Positions 4,675 to 5,393 of a DNA stretch of 5,393 bases are shown here, piece by piece. Position numbers and translations under genes: made by a program. The stretch spans positions 1 through 5,393 of the forward strand of contig JAUYFR010000219.1 in assembly GCA_030690855.1 (NCBI GenBank). Direction: 5' to 3'. Within the stretch, counting starts at the first letter, position 1. Each line of letters opens with the position of its first letter. The notes under the pieces are model-generated. The model did not search any database, was not told where the DNA came from, and worked only from the letters and a program-made list of their open reading frames with translations. This DNA is from Gallionellaceae bacterium (lineage in GTDB: Bacteria; Pseudomonadota; Gammaproteobacteria; Burkholderiales; Gallionellaceae).

Positions 4675-5393
4675 ATGGCACTCACCCGCAACGAAATTCG
4701 TAAACGTCTCTCTGCTTTTGCCAAAGAACAGCAGGGCAAAACCAACGAGCGCAGCCAAGCGCAAACATTCTGGCTTCGATTTTATGAATGCTTTGGCATC
4801 CGTGCTGAGAGCGCCACCATCTACGAACAATCCGTCAAAAAAATCGGGGGTGGACAAGGCTTTATCGACAGCTTTATTCCCGGCAAACTCATCGTCGAAC
4901 ACAAAAGCGCAGGCAAAGATTTAGATGCCGCTTTTGACCAAGCAGGCGACTATTTTTTATCGCTCAAAGAAGAAGACCGTCCCCGTTACATCATCACCTG
5001 CGACTTTGCGCGCATTCGTCTTTATGACTTACAAGCAGGCGGCGGCTTTCATCAATGCAAACTCGCCGAGCTACCCAAAAAAGCCGACTGGTTTATGTTT
5101 CTAGTGGAAGGCAAAATCACAGACATTACCGAAGAATCAGAAGCCGACCGCAACGCCGCTTACGCTATCAGCAAACTGCATGAGGCATTACTGCGCGCCA
5201 ATTTCAAAGGGCGTGATCTCGAAGTGCTGCTCACGCGTTTATTGTTTTGCTTATTCGCAGAAGACACCGGCATATTCGGCGAGAACGGCATCTTCCGCCG
5301 ACTCATGGAATCTACCCGCGCCGACGGTAGTGATGTCGGTCGTGTATTGGCAGAGTTATTTCAAATCCTCAACACGCCCGAAGATGAGCGTCA
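4675..5393 (+). CDS. MmeI-like Type IIL restriction-modification enzyme, N-terminal part (runs off right edge)
   Basis: I translated this by hand: 239 residues starting MALTRNEIRKRLSAFAKEQQ, with no stop before the window end. Complete members are usually around 900 residues or more. The N-terminal domain is the nuclease. GGGQGFIDSFIPGKLIVEHK (58-77) gives D65-x9-E75-x-K77, the same spacing as in the MmeI PD-ExK active site. SAGKDLDAAFDQAGDYFLSL and RYIITCDFARIRLYDL follow, both family hallmarks. Residues from about 155 (DRNAAYAISKLHEALL, then LLTRLLFCLFAEDTGIF) are the helical spacer that precedes the methyltransferase domain. The methyltransferase and target-recognition parts lie outside the window. 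One chain should both cut and protect DNA. It starts 17 bp after the antitoxin stop with only a weak AAAAGA ribosome binding site and no obvious promoter, so read-through from the toxin-antitoxin promoter is likely. Confidence 0.88.
   Translation, partial: MALTRNEIRKRLSAFAKEQQGKTNERSQAQTFWLRFYECFGIRAESATIYEQSVKKIGGGQGFIDSFIPGKLIVEHKSAGKDLDAAFDQAGDYFLSLKEEDRPRYIITCDFARIRLYDLQAGGGFHQCKLAELPKKADWFMFLVEGKITDITEESEADRNAAYAISKLHEALLRANFKGRDLEVLLTRLLFCLFAEDTGIFGENGIFRRLMESTRADGSDVGRVLAELFQILNTPEDER

Noticed and set aside
4718..4924. 68-residue plus-strand frame at the start of the restriction gene
   Set aside because: It is a shadow of the MmeI-like coding sequence in another frame; the frame from 4675 gives the family motifs.

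Overview
The window reads as the chromosome of a diderm proteobacterium of moderate GC content, most likely beta- or gamma-proteobacterial. That placement rests on general gene character (a TolC-type efflux adaptor, a Sec-exported PhnD-like protein, and REP-like repeats with a GTAG foot). It does not rest on a marker gene, so the lineage is a guess. I see no rRNA, tRNA, CRISPR array or intact transposase.

Layout. (a) 1-325, minus strand: the N-terminal part of an exported PhnD-like binding or sensor protein that runs off the left edge. (b) 326-885: a long gap between divergent genes. It holds a 25-bp dyad (359-383), a compound REP/MITE-like repeat of about 190 bp (560-749) with GTAG/CTAC feet, two similar CCCCGC...CTTG...GGCG hairpins on either side of it, and a promoter with a perfect TATAAT and a 14-bp palindrome at the -35 position. 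(c) 886-3945, plus strand: a three-gene MacAB-type efflux operon. It encodes a periplasmic adaptor, an ABC ATPase overlapping it by 4 bp, and a MacB/FtsX permease. With an outer-membrane TolC partner encoded elsewhere, this would form a tripartite pump. (d) 3946-4657: a two-gene toxin-antitoxin module resembling the TumE (DUF6516) toxin and its winged-helix antitoxin, with its own promoter and a dense operator-like region. (e) 4675-end, plus strand: the N-terminal 239 residues of an MmeI-like Type IIL (single-chain) restriction-modification enzyme, with the D-x9-E-x-K nuclease motif intact. It begins 17 bp after the antitoxin.

How the parts work together. The three ABC genes form one transcription unit. 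The toxin, antitoxin and restriction enzyme look like a second, defence-type unit. In it the predicted transcription start falls almost exactly on the toxin ATG. The toxin has no Shine-Dalgarno sequence, while the antitoxin has a perfect one inside the toxin gene. This predicts weak, nearly leaderless toxin translation and strong antitoxin translation, with repression at half-sites in the promoter. The most interesting points are this regulatory layout and its coupling to an MmeI-like enzyme, plus the structured repeat region upstream of the efflux operon.
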